Assembly (NCBI GenBank): GCA_002482435.1
Contig: DLFZ01000220.1
Location: 12,317-25,348 of the forward strand
DNA: 13,032 bases
Direction of reading: 5' to 3'
Source: Christensenella sp. UBA7707
Lineage (GTDB): Bacteria > Bacillota > Clostridia > Christensenellales > CAG-138
Numbering within the stretch: the first letter of the stretch is position 1; each line of letters starts with the position of its first letter. Below are positions 6,145 to 13,032 of the stretch, piece by piece. Both the position numbers and the translations under genes were made by a program. A model generated the notes under the pieces. The model was given only the letters and a program-made list of their open reading frames with translations. It was not told the DNA's origin and did not search any database.

Positions 6145-8820
6145 ATGAGAAACATGCAGCTTGTTACAGGCAACAAAACCGTGGAAACCGTGGATGCACT
6201 CGAAAAGGCCTTTGAACGGCTCGAAACCGCGCAGCGCATTTTTTCCGGCTACACCCAGCAGCAGGTGGATAAAATTTTTGCCGCGGCCGCCGCAGCGGCT
6301 GCACATGAGCGCATCCGCCTTGCAAAGCTCGCCGTAGAGGAAACCGGTATGGGCGTGGCAGAGGACAAGGTCATCAAAAACCATTTTGCCTCGGAATACA
6401 TCTACAACGCTTATAAAAACGAAAAAACCTGCGGCATCATCGAAGAGGATGCAGCTTTTGGCGTTCAAAAAGTCGCGGAACCCGTGGGCACCATCACCGC
6501 CGTCATCCCCACCACCAACCCGACCTCCACGGTAATTTTCAAAACCCTGCTGGCACTCAAGACCCGAAACGGCATCATGGTTTGCCCGCACCCGCGCGCA
6601 AAGGCATGCACCGCGGCGGCAGCACGAGTCGTGCTGGAAGCTGCCGTAAAGGCGGGCGCGCCTGCGGGTATTATCGCGTGGATCGACGCGCCCTCGTTGG
6701 AGCTTACGGATCTCGCCATGAAAAGGGCCAATCTCATCCTTGCGACCGGCGGCCCCGGCATGGTGAAGGCCGCCTATTCAAGCGGCAAACCCGCGCTTGG
6801 CGTAGGCGCCGGCAACACCCCCGCACTCATCGACGAGAGCGCGGATGTTATGTTGGCGGTCAATTCCATCATCCATTCAAAAACCTTTGACAACGGCATG
6901 ATCTGTGCCTCCGAGCAATCGGTCGTCGTATGCTCAGGCGTCTACGACGCCGCAAAAAAAGAGTTTTCCGCGCGTGGATGCTATTTTTTGAACGCCGTGG
7001 AAACCGAAAAGCTCCGTAAGGTTATTCTTGTAAACGGCGCGCTCAACGCGAAGATCGTTGGACAAAGTGCGCATACCATTGCGGCGCTTGCGGATGTGAA
7101 CGTTCCCAAAGAAACGAAAATCCTCATCGGCGAGGTGGAAAGCGTTGCGTTGAGCGAGCCCTTTGCCCACGAAAAGCTCTCACCGGTGCTCGCCATGTAC
7201 CGCGCCAAAACCTTTTCCGATGCGCTCGGCAAGGCCGAAAAACTCATTGCGGACGGCGGCTACGGGCATACTGCGTGCGTTTATTTGAACACCGTCACCG
7301 AAAAAGCAAAACTGGACGAATTCGTTTCGCGCATGAAAACCTGCCGCATTCTCGTCAACACACCCTCCTCACACGGAGCGATCGGGGACCTCTACAACTT
7401 CAAGCTCGCTCCCTCACTCACGCTCGGGTGCGGCTCGTGGGGCGGCAATTCGGTTTCCGAAAACGTTGGCGTGAAGCACCTTTTGAACATCAAAACCGTT
7501 GCTGACCGGCGCGAAAACATGCTATGGTTCCGCGCACCCGAAAAAGTCTACATCAAAAAAGGCTGCCTTGGGGTTGCGCTCGATGAGTTGAAAACCTTGC
7601 TTGGTAAAAAGAAGGCCTTTATCGTGACCGACTCGTTCCTTTATCACAACGGTTACACGAAGCCTGTCACAAAAAAACTGGACGAAATGGGATTACGGCA
7701 CGTCACATTTTTTGACGTAGAGCCGGACCCCACCCTCGACTGCGCCAAAGCGGGCGCCGAAGAAATGCGCGCTTTCGCTCCGGATGTGATCATTGCAGTA
7801 GGCGGCGGCTCTGCCATGGACGCAGCGAAGATTATGTGGGTGCTTTACGAACACCCCGAAGTGGACTTTATGGATATGGCGATGCGTTTTTCCGACATCC
7901 GCAAACGTATTTACGCTTTCCCGAAAATGGGTGAAAAGGCGTATTTCATCGCTGTGCCCACCACGGCGGGCACCGGTTCGGAGGTAACGCCGTTTGCTGT
8001 GATTACCGACGGAGAAACCGGCGTGAAATATCCGCTCGCCGATTATGAGCTGATGCCCAAAATGGCAATTGTGGATGCGGACATGATGATGGATGCACCG
8101 AAGGGGCTTACGGCTGCCTCCGGCATCGATGCGCTGACACATGCGCTCGAAGCGTACGCCTCCATGCTCGCGACAGACTATACCGACGCGATGGCGCTCA
8201 AGGCGCTCAAAGTGATTTTTGAATACCTGCCCCGCGCCTACGATAACGGCGCGAACGACCCCTTGGCGCGTGAAAAGATGGCCAACGCCGCAACGATGGC
8301 GGGCATGGCCTTTGCAAACGCATTCTTAGGCATCTGCCATTCCATGGCGCACAAGCTTGGGGCCTTTCACCACCTGCCCCACGGCGTGGCGAACGCGTTG
8401 ATGATTGCTGAGGTAATACGCTTCAATGCCTCCGAAACGCCCGCAAAAATGGGCACTTTCCCGCAATACGGCTACCCGCATACCCTCGAAAGATACGCTC
8501 AGATCGCGGATTATCTGGGCCTTGGCGGAAAGACGAACGCGGAGAAGCTTGAAAGCCTGATTGCGGCTGTCGAAGCGCTCAAGCAAAAGGTCGGCATCAA
8601 GAAAACCATAAAGGAGTACGGCATTGAGGAAGCCGCGTTCAGCAGCCGCCTTGATGAGATGGTGGAACAGGCGTTCGACGACCAGTGTACCGGCGCGAAC
8701 CCGCGCTACCCGCTGTTTAAAGAACTACGCGAAATGTACCAAAACGCCTACTACGGCAGGCGGGAAACCACCAGCGCGCAAGCACCGCGCGAAGATGCGC
8801 TCAGGAGGGTAAACGAATGA
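6145..8820 (+). CDS. adhE: Bifunctional aldehyde-alcohol dehydrogenase AdhE (891 aa)
   Basis: Converts acetyl-CoA to acetaldehyde and then ethanol, using two NADH; AdhE characteristically assembles into helical filaments (spirosomes). The N-terminal CoA-acylating aldehyde dehydrogenase (about 10-430) has IPTTNPTSTVIFK, the nucleotide motif GVGAGN (219-224) and the catalytic Cys254 in ICASEQS. A linker (about 440-470) leads to the iron-type alcohol dehydrogenase, with GGGSAMDAAK (553-562) and metal ligands Asp662 and His666 (GIDALTHALEAY), His732 (ICHSMAH) and His746 (PHGVAN). All expected residues are present and the length is normal (about 870-900). An upstream in-frame ATG at 6121 lies inside rex2; ATG 6145 is chosen because AAGGAG (6133-6138) precedes it by six bases. 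Its stop overlaps the next gene as ATGA. Confidence 0.97.
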   Translation: MRNMQLVTGNKTVETVDALEKAFERLETAQRIFSGYTQQQVDKIFAAAAAAAAHERIRLAKLAVEETGMGVAEDKVIKNHFASEYIYNAYKNEKTCGIIEEDAAFGVQKVAEPVGTITAVIPTTNPTSTVIFKTLLALKTRNGIMVCPHPRAKACTAAAARVVLEAAVKAGAPAGIIAWIDAPSLELTDLAMKRANLILATGGPGMVKAAYSSGKPALGVGAGNTPALIDESADVMLAVNSIIHSKTFDNGMICASEQSVVVCSGVYDAAKKEFSARGCYFLNAVETEKLRKVILVNGALNAKIVGQSAHTIAALADVNVPKETKILIGEVESVALSEPFAHEKLSPVLAMYRAKTFSDALGKAEKLIADGGYGHTACVYLNTVTEKAKLDEFVSRMKTCRILVNTPSSHGAIGDLYNFKLAPSLTLGCGSWGGNSVSENVGVKHLLNIKTVADRRENMLWFRAPEKVYIKKGCLGVALDELKTLLGKKKAFIVTDSFLYHNGYTKPVTKKLDEMGLRHVTFFDVEPDPTLDCAKAGAEEMRAFAPDVIIAVGGGSAMDAAKIMWVLYEHPEVDFMDMAMRFSDIRKRIYAFPKMGEKAYFIAVPTTAGTGSEVTPFAVITDGETGVKYPLADYELMPKMAIVDADMMMDAPKGLTAASGIDALTHALEAYASMLATDYTDAMALKALKVIFEYLPRAYDNGANDPLAREKMANAATMAGMAFANAFLGICHSMAHKLGAFHHLPHGVANALMIAEVIRFNASETPAKMGTFPQYGYPHTLERYAQIADYLGLGGKTNAEKLESLIAAVEALKQKVGIKKTIKEYGIEEAAFSSRLDEMVEQAFDDQCTGANPRYPLFKELREMYQNAYYGRRETTSAQAPREDALRRVNE

Positions 8821-9056
8821 AAGTAACCGTATGTCTGGGAAGCTCGTGCCACCTCAAGGGTTCGAAAGCGGTCGTTGAGGCGTTACAGCGCATGGCCGAG
8901 GAACATGGGGTTTCTGAAAAGCTCAAACTATGCGGGGCATTTTGCATGGGCAACTGCACCGGCGGGGTATGCGTGAAACTTGAGGAAAAGATTTTTTCGC
9001 TATGCCTGGATAACCTTGATGTCTTTTTTGAAAAAGAGATCATGACGCGGCTTTGA
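8817..9056 (+). CDS. Small thioredoxin-like [2Fe-2S] ferredoxin (79 aa)
   Basis: The compact protein matches the C-terminal thioredoxin-like [2Fe-2S] domain of NuoE. It starts MKVTVCLGSSCHLKGSKAVV, and the four expected cluster cysteines are Cys6 and Cys11 (C-x4-C) and Cys39 and Cys43 (C-x3-C, in LCGAFC). Cys47, Cys52 and Cys63 are extra. It lacks the N-terminal helical domain of full NuoE. Family role: one-electron carrier or a stand-alone electron-transfer subunit. Its ATG overlaps the adhE stop (ATGA) and is preceded by AGGAGG within adhE, so it is translationally coupled to AdhE. It lies directly before the sensory hydrogenase, which suggests it passes electrons to or from that protein; the partner is inferred. 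Confidence 0.88.
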   Translation: MKVTVCLGSSCHLKGSKAVVEALQRMAEEHGVSEKLKLCGAFCMGNCTGGVCVKLEEKIFSLCLDNLDVFFEKEIMTRL

Positions 9057-9094
9057 CGCCGCTCGTGCCATAGGCGCACAGAGGAGGAAGCACC

Positions 9095-10771
9095 ATGGAG
9101 GACTGCCTGCAACTAAAAAAATCCAACTGCAAAAACTGCTACAAATGCATCCGCAACTGTCCGGTAAAAGCCATACGCTTTTTTGACGCGCAGGCCAACA
9201 TCATCGGCGACGAATGTATTTTGTGCGGCAGGTGCTTTGTGGTGTGCCCGCAAAACGCGAAGGAGATCCGCGACGACCTCCCTGTTGCGAAGGCGCTCAT
9301 CGCCTCCGGCGTGCCCGTTTACGCGAGCGTCGCCCCTTCATTTGCGGCAAGCTTCGACGGCGTTACCATTACCGCCATGGAGCAGGCGCTCAAAAAACTG
9401 GGCTTTGCGGGTGCGGAGGAAACTGCACGCGGCGCAACAGTCGTAAAAAAACAGTACGACGTGCTTGTTGACCGCGACGAAAGCGACGTGATCATCTCCT
9501 CCTGCTGCCCCACGGTAAACCTTCTCATCCAAAAGCATTATCCGGCAGCGCTCCCCTTTCTTGCGCCGATCATCTCCCCCATGCAGGCGCACTGCATGGA
9601 CATCAAGCAGCGCGTTCCGGATGCTAAAACCGTTTTTATAGGTCCCTGTATTTCAAAAATAAACGAGGCCGCGCAATACCCCGGTTCCGTGGATTGCGTG
9701 CTTACCTTCGAGGAGCTTACAAATTGGCTCGCCGAAGAAAATATTGAATTTGAAACGGTTGGGGATGTGGCGGAACACGGCAAAGCACGCCTGTTCCCCA
9801 CGGCAGGCGGCATTCTTCGCACAATGGCTGCGGATAACCCTAATTATACCTACTTCAGCGTAGACGGCATCGAAAACTGCATCGATGCCATTCAAGACGT
9901 ATTGAACCACGGTCTTTCAAAATGCTTCATCGAGATGTCCGCCTGCGCAGGTAGCTGCGTGGGCGGGCCGGCGATGGCAAGCAAGCGACGTTCCCCCATT
10001 AAGGACTTTGCCACGATCACCCGCGGCGCCGGCAAGGAAGATTTTAGCGTTTACTTCCCGCCCGAAGCTGCGCTCAAGAAGGAAATGCCCTCGCTTGCAA
10101 AAAGGGTCATTCACATTGGCGGTGCGGCCATCGAGGAGATTCTCTTGAAACTTGGCAAATCCACGCCCTCCGACGAGCTCAATTGCGGCAGCTGCGGTTA
10201 CAACTCCTGCCGCGAAAAAGCGGAGGCGGTGCTTCTTGGCAAAGCCGATCTCACCATGTGCCTGCCATACCTAAAGGAGAAGGCGGAGTCCTTTTCCGAT
10301 AACATCATCCGCAACACACCAAACGCCATTCTAGTGCTCAACGAAAGCCTTGAAGTGCAGCAAATCAACGGCGCGGCATGCAGTCTAATGAACATACGCG
10401 ACCCCAAAAGCGTGCTCAACCAGCAGGTCGTTTGCATTCTCGACCCCACGCCCTTCCTCGACGTATACCAGAGTTCAGCAAGCATCCGCGACAAGCGCGT
10501 GTACCTTGCCGAATACGGCAGGTATGTGGATCAAACAGTGGTGTACGACAAGAGCTACCACATCATCATCTGCTTCATGCGCGACGTGACCGAAGAGGCG
10601 CGCGCGCGCATGAGCCGCGAGGAAATCAGCCGCAAAACCATGGAAATCGCCGACAAGGTGATCAACAAGCAGATGCGCGCCGTGCAGGAAATCGCCTCGC
10701 TTTTGGGCGAAACAACTGCCGAAACGAAAGTTGTGCTTACCAAGCTAAAGGAGTCGCTGTCGAATGAATGA
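9095..10771 (+). CDS. hydS: Sensory-type [FeFe] hydrogenase with C-terminal PAS domain (558 aa)
   Basis: Domains in order: two [4Fe-4S] ferredoxin motifs (Cys12/15/18/22 and Cys41/44/47/51); the H-cluster domain (about 65-350) with SSCCP at 135-139, PCISKINE at 184-191 and EMSACAGSCVGG at 280-291; a further four-cysteine Fe-S domain (Cys364/367/372/389); a PAS domain (about 400-500); and a C-terminal helix (about 500-558). This order is that of group C (HydS, HfsB-like) hydrogenases, considered H2 or redox sensors rather than main H2 producers. All H-cluster cysteines are present. Two second-sphere methionines of catalytic enzymes are replaced: Gly183 where MPC is usual, and Ser282 where VMAC is usual. 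The first Cys of SCCP, the proton-transfer cysteine, is kept. GAGGAGG at 9081-9087 sets the start. The gene overlaps the phosphatase gene by 8 bp, so signalling through it is likely. Confidence 0.92.
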   Translation: MEDCLQLKKSNCKNCYKCIRNCPVKAIRFFDAQANIIGDECILCGRCFVVCPQNAKEIRDDLPVAKALIASGVPVYASVAPSFAASFDGVTITAMEQALKKLGFAGAEETARGATVVKKQYDVLVDRDESDVIISSCCPTVNLLIQKHYPAALPFLAPIISPMQAHCMDIKQRVPDAKTVFIGPCISKINEAAQYPGSVDCVLTFEELTNWLAEENIEFETVGDVAEHGKARLFPTAGGILRTMAADNPNYTYFSVDGIENCIDAIQDVLNHGLSKCFIEMSACAGSCVGGPAMASKRRSPIKDFATITRGAGKEDFSVYFPPEAALKKEMPSLAKRVIHIGGAAIEEILLKLGKSTPSDELNCGSCGYNSCREKAEAVLLGKADLTMCLPYLKEKAESFSDNIIRNTPNAILVLNESLEVQQINGAACSLMNIRDPKSVLNQQVVCILDPTPFLDVYQSSASIRDKRVYLAEYGRYVDQTVVYDKSYHIIICFMRDVTEEARARMSREEISRKTMEIADKVINKQMRAVQEIASLLGETTAETKVVLTKLKESLSNE

Positions 10772-11939
10772 CCTTTGTACCGACGTTGGATATATGAGCG
10801 TCAACAAGTTCGCCGAGCAGCTTTGCGGCGATCATGTAGAGGTTGTACGGCAGGATGAAAACGCTTTGGTGGCGGTGCTTGCGGACGGGCTTGGCAGCGG
10901 TGTGAAGGCAAGCATTCTATCCACGCTTACCGCAAAGCTCATCTCGACGATGGTCGCCAATTCGCTGTCACTTAAGGAATGTGTGGAAGCCATGGCCGCC
11001 ACGCTCCCCATATGCAAAACCAGGCAAATCGCCTATTCCACCTTTACCATACTGCGCATCGACGAGAATCTTGAAGCGGAGCTTATCCAGTTCGACAACC
11101 CGAAGGCAATCCTTGTTCGCGGCGGAACAAGCTTCGACTACCCGCAAACCTCCGAGATCATCGGGGATAAGACCATTTTTAAATCAAAGCTGCAGCTCCA
11201 TGAGGGCGATACCTTCGTTGCGTTCAGCGACGGCGTGGAACACGCAGGCGTGGGTCTTTCGCTCAACTTCGGCTGGAGGCGCGAGGAGATAACGGCATTT
11301 CTCGAAGCGATACATGACCCAACGCGCACAGCAAAAACCATAAGCGCGATGCTTCTTGATGAATGCCGCACGCTTTATGAAGGAAAACCCGGCGACGATG
11401 CCACCGTCTGCACCGTAAAAATACGCAGGCGCACGCCCATGAACCTTATGATTGGCCCCCCCTCCGATCCCGCAGATGTAAACCGCATGATGGCGCTCTT
11501 TTTTTCCAAAGAGGGCAAGCACATCGTCTGCGGCGGCACAACCTCCACGCTCGCCGCGGACTATCTTAAAAAGCCGCTCAGCACCTCGATGCCATGCTAT
11601 GTGGCCCCCGACATTCCTCCGACTGCCGAAATAGAGGGCGTTGATCTTGTGACAGAGGGCGTTATTACAATCAACAAGGTTTTGGAGTACGCCCGCGACT
11701 ATGCGGGGCCAAACACACGCTATGAACAGTGGTGTGCGCGCGAGGACGGCGCGTCGAAAATTGCGTGTCTGCTTTTTGAAGAAGCAAGCGACATCAGCTT
11801 TTTTGTGGGCAGAGCCGTAAACCCCGCGCACCAAAACCCACATCTCCCCATCAACTTTAGCATTAAGATGAACCTAGTGGAAGAGCTCTCTCAATGCCTT
11901 AGGCAGATGGGCAAAAACGTTAAGATCAGTTACTTTTAA
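10764..11939 (+). CDS. SpoIIE/PP2C-type serine phosphatase with an extra C-terminal domain (391 aa)
   Basis: Predicted Mn/Mg-dependent phosphoserine/phosphothreonine phosphatase. The catalytic domain (about 1-222) shows the metal-binding aspartates of the family: LADGLGSG (Asp41), FSDGVEHAG (Asp156) and GDDATVCTVKI (Asp211, Asp212). Residues about 225-391 form a second domain I cannot name, beginning NLMIGPPSDPADVN and containing IVCGGTTSTLAADYLKK. ATG 10764 overlaps the end of hydS by 8 bp and is preceded by AAAGGAG at 10747-10753. Pairing of a PAS-hydrogenase with a PP2C phosphatase is the known layout of a putative H2 signalling unit (HydDB group C3, as I recall). Its substrate is unknown: no kinase, anti-sigma factor or STAS antagonist gene is seen in the window. 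Confidence 0.92.
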   Translation: MNDLCTDVGYMSVNKFAEQLCGDHVEVVRQDENALVAVLADGLGSGVKASILSTLTAKLISTMVANSLSLKECVEAMAATLPICKTRQIAYSTFTILRIDENLEAELIQFDNPKAILVRGGTSFDYPQTSEIIGDKTIFKSKLQLHEGDTFVAFSDGVEHAGVGLSLNFGWRREEITAFLEAIHDPTRTAKTISAMLLDECRTLYEGKPGDDATVCTVKIRRRTPMNLMIGPPSDPADVNRMMALFFSKEGKHIVCGGTTSTLAADYLKKPLSTSMPCYVAPDIPPTAEIEGVDLVTEGVITINKVLEYARDYAGPNTRYEQWCAREDGASKIACLLFEEASDISFFVGRAVNPAHQNPHLPINFSIKMNLVEELSQCLRQMGKNVKISYF

Positions 11940-11958
11940 TTTTTAAAGGAGCCTACGT

Positions 11959-12435
11959 ATGAACAACGCCGACTATTGCGCCGAATTGGACCGCATCGTT
12001 GCGGATCACGGCGGCCGCCAAAGCGCTGTGATCGCCATTTTGCAGGACATTCAGGAGAAGTACCGTTACCTGCCGCGGGAGGTTTTCCCGTTGCTGTCAA
12101 AGAAGCTTGCGCTGAGCGAAGCGAAAATTTACAGCATCGCCACCTTCTACGAAAACTTCTCGCTTGAGCCAAAAGGCAAATTTATCATCAAAGTGTGCGA
12201 TGGCACTGCCTGCCACATCCGCAAGTCCATCCCTATCCTCGCGAGGCTTCGTGAGGAACTTGGGCTGAAGGAGGGCGAACACACCTGCGGCGACCTTTCG
12301 TTTACGCTTGAAACCGTAGCCTGTTTGGGCGCGTGCGGGCTCGCACCCGTCATTACGGTAAACGACAAGGTGTACCCCGCCATGACGCCCGAAAAGGCAT
12401 CGGAACTGATCGCAGCACTCAGGAGGGAACTATAA
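11959..12435 (+). CDS. hydC: NuoE-like [2Fe-2S] subunit of a multimeric [FeFe] hydrogenase (158 aa)
   Basis: Homologue of the 24-kDa subunit of complex I and of the gamma subunit of HydABC hydrogenases. An N-terminal helical bundle (about 5-70, including VIAILQDIQEKYRYLPREVF and IYSIATFYENFSLEPKG) precedes the thioredoxin-like [2Fe-2S] domain. The four ligands are Cys80 and Cys85 (CDGTAC) and Cys122 and Cys126 (CLGAC). Length is typical (about 155-165). The start at 11959 has AAAGGAG at 11945-11951. It stands between the phosphatase and a NuoF-like gene, the order usual for hydCBA operons, so hydrogenase rather than complex I or formate dehydrogenase is the likelier assignment. hydA would settle this and lies outside the window. 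Confidence 0.93.
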   Translation: MNNADYCAELDRIVADHGGRQSAVIAILQDIQEKYRYLPREVFPLLSKKLALSEAKIYSIATFYENFSLEPKGKFIIKVCDGTACHIRKSIPILARLREELGLKEGEHTCGDLSFTLETVACLGACGLAPVITVNDKVYPAMTPEKASELIAALRREL

Positions 12436-12439
12436 CACT

Positions 12440-13032
12440 ATGTTAAAAAATCGCGAAGACCTTTGTTCGTGCCGCAAAGCTTACGCCGCTTCCCTTTCGG
12501 CCCAAACAAAAAAAATACTTGTTTGCGCGGGAACCGGCTGTATATCGAGCGGCTCCCTCGAAATCCACGACAGGCTCCAAACCCTTTTGTCCGATAGAAA
12601 CATTCCCTGCACGGTCGAACTCGAAAAAGAACCGCACGGCACAAGCGTGGGGCTCAAAAAAAGCGGCTGCCATGGTTTTTGCGAATTGGGGCCGCTCGTG
12701 CGCGTTGAACCGCAGGGGTACCTGTATACCAAGGTAAAGCTTGAGGACTGCGAAGAGATTGTAGAAAAAACCATCGTGCGTGGCGAGCACATTGCGCGCC
12801 TCGCTTTTTGCGACGGCAGCATTGTTTACAAAAAGCAGGATGACATTCCGTTTTATCACAAACAGACGCGGCTGGTGCTAGGTCACTGCGGGCACATCGA
12901 TGCGACCTCCATCCATGAATACCTTGGCTTTGGTGGCTATGCGGCGTTTGAAAAGGCGCTATTTGAAATGACGCCCGATGAGGTGATTCAGGAAATTTCC
13001 CTTTCCAATCTGCGCGGGCGCGGGGGCGGCGG
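12440..13032 (+). CDS. hydB: NuoF-like flavoprotein subunit, N-terminal 197 codons (runs off the right edge)
   Basis: Beta-type subunit of NAD(P)-linked bifurcating hydrogenases, expected to carry FMN and NADH sites and Fe-S clusters. The visible part has a short Cys-containing lead (CSC at 9-11), then a thioredoxin-like [2Fe-2S] domain with Cys29 and Cys34 (CAGTGC) and Cys77 and Cys81 (CHGFC). The beginning of the NuoF domain follows (YLGFGGYAAFEKAL, then LRGRGGG at the edge, the start of the glycine-rich FMN loop). This N-terminal [2Fe-2S] extension distinguishes HydB-type subunits from plain NuoF. The ATG at 12440 follows AGGAGG (12421-12426) at a rather long 13-base spacing. Family members are about 590-630 residues, so roughly two thirds is missing. 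The gene follows hydC by four bases. Confidence 0.93.
   Translation, partial: MLKNREDLCSCRKAYAASLSAQTKKILVCAGTGCISSGSLEIHDRLQTLLSDRNIPCTVELEKEPHGTSVGLKKSGCHGFCELGPLVRVEPQGYLYTKVKLEDCEEIVEKTIVRGEHIARLAFCDGSIVYKKQDDIPFYHKQTRLVLGHCGHIDATSIHEYLGFGGYAAFEKALFEMTPDEVIQEISLSNLRGRGGG

Noticed and set aside
6279..6305. Alanine run in AdhE near residues 46-53 as a possible repeat anomaly
   Set aside because: Alanine-rich helices occur at this position in AdhE, and the codons are mixed GCC/GCA/GCG/GCT, not a simple repeat tract.

Overview
The window looks like chromosome of a strictly anaerobic, fermentative member of the Bacillota (class Clostridia). The evidence is strong purine-rich ribosome binding sites, Rex redox regulators, a bifunctional AdhE, a PAS-type [FeFe] hydrogenase with a SpoIIE-type phosphatase, and the first two subunits of a NuoE/NuoF-type multimeric hydrogenase. 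Coding sequence is GC-rich, while the intergenic promoters are AT-rich. No tRNA, rRNA, CRISPR array or intact mobile element is visible.

Layout. (1) 1-898, minus strand: the first 299 codons of phosphoglycerate kinase, with its own promoter at 980-1008. (2) 1100-1882, plus strand: a divergent, unrecognised lipoprotein with a perfect -10 box placed so that the transcript may be leaderless, closed by a terminator at 1903-1941. (3) About 1942-2385: a mostly AT-rich stretch with no gene I can support. (4) 2386-4133: a perfect consensus promoter covered by a long palindrome, then an operon of a divergent Rex repressor and a LysR-type regulator, ending in a strong hairpin. (5) 4132-5449: a Rex-operator-like promoter, an iron-type alcohol dehydrogenase, then a hairpin. 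(6) 5493 to the right edge: a tightly packed gene run with short gaps or overlaps and no visible internal promoter or terminator. It encodes a second Rex, AdhE, a small [2Fe-2S] protein, a sensory-type [FeFe] hydrogenase, a PP2C/SpoIIE phosphatase, a NuoE-like subunit (hydC) and the start of a NuoF-like subunit (hydB). The catalytic hydA is expected just beyond the window.

How it fits together. All of region 4-6 concerns disposal of reducing equivalents. Rex proteins read the NADH/NAD+ ratio. Adh and AdhE spend NADH on alcohol formation. HydABC-type enzymes, as known from the family, combine NADH and reduced ferredoxin to make H2. The PAS-hydrogenase plus phosphatase is the known architecture of a putative H2 or redox sensor with a signalling output. 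The arrangement suggests one regulatory island in which NADH sensing and H2 sensing jointly set the ethanol/H2 split. The most notable signals are an almost perfect Rex operator at 4151-4168, a 10-bp palindrome found three times in two control regions, two Rex paralogues with unusual DNA-contact loops, and H-cluster substitutions in the sensory hydrogenase. All functional statements are by recognition of motifs and known families; no search was run.
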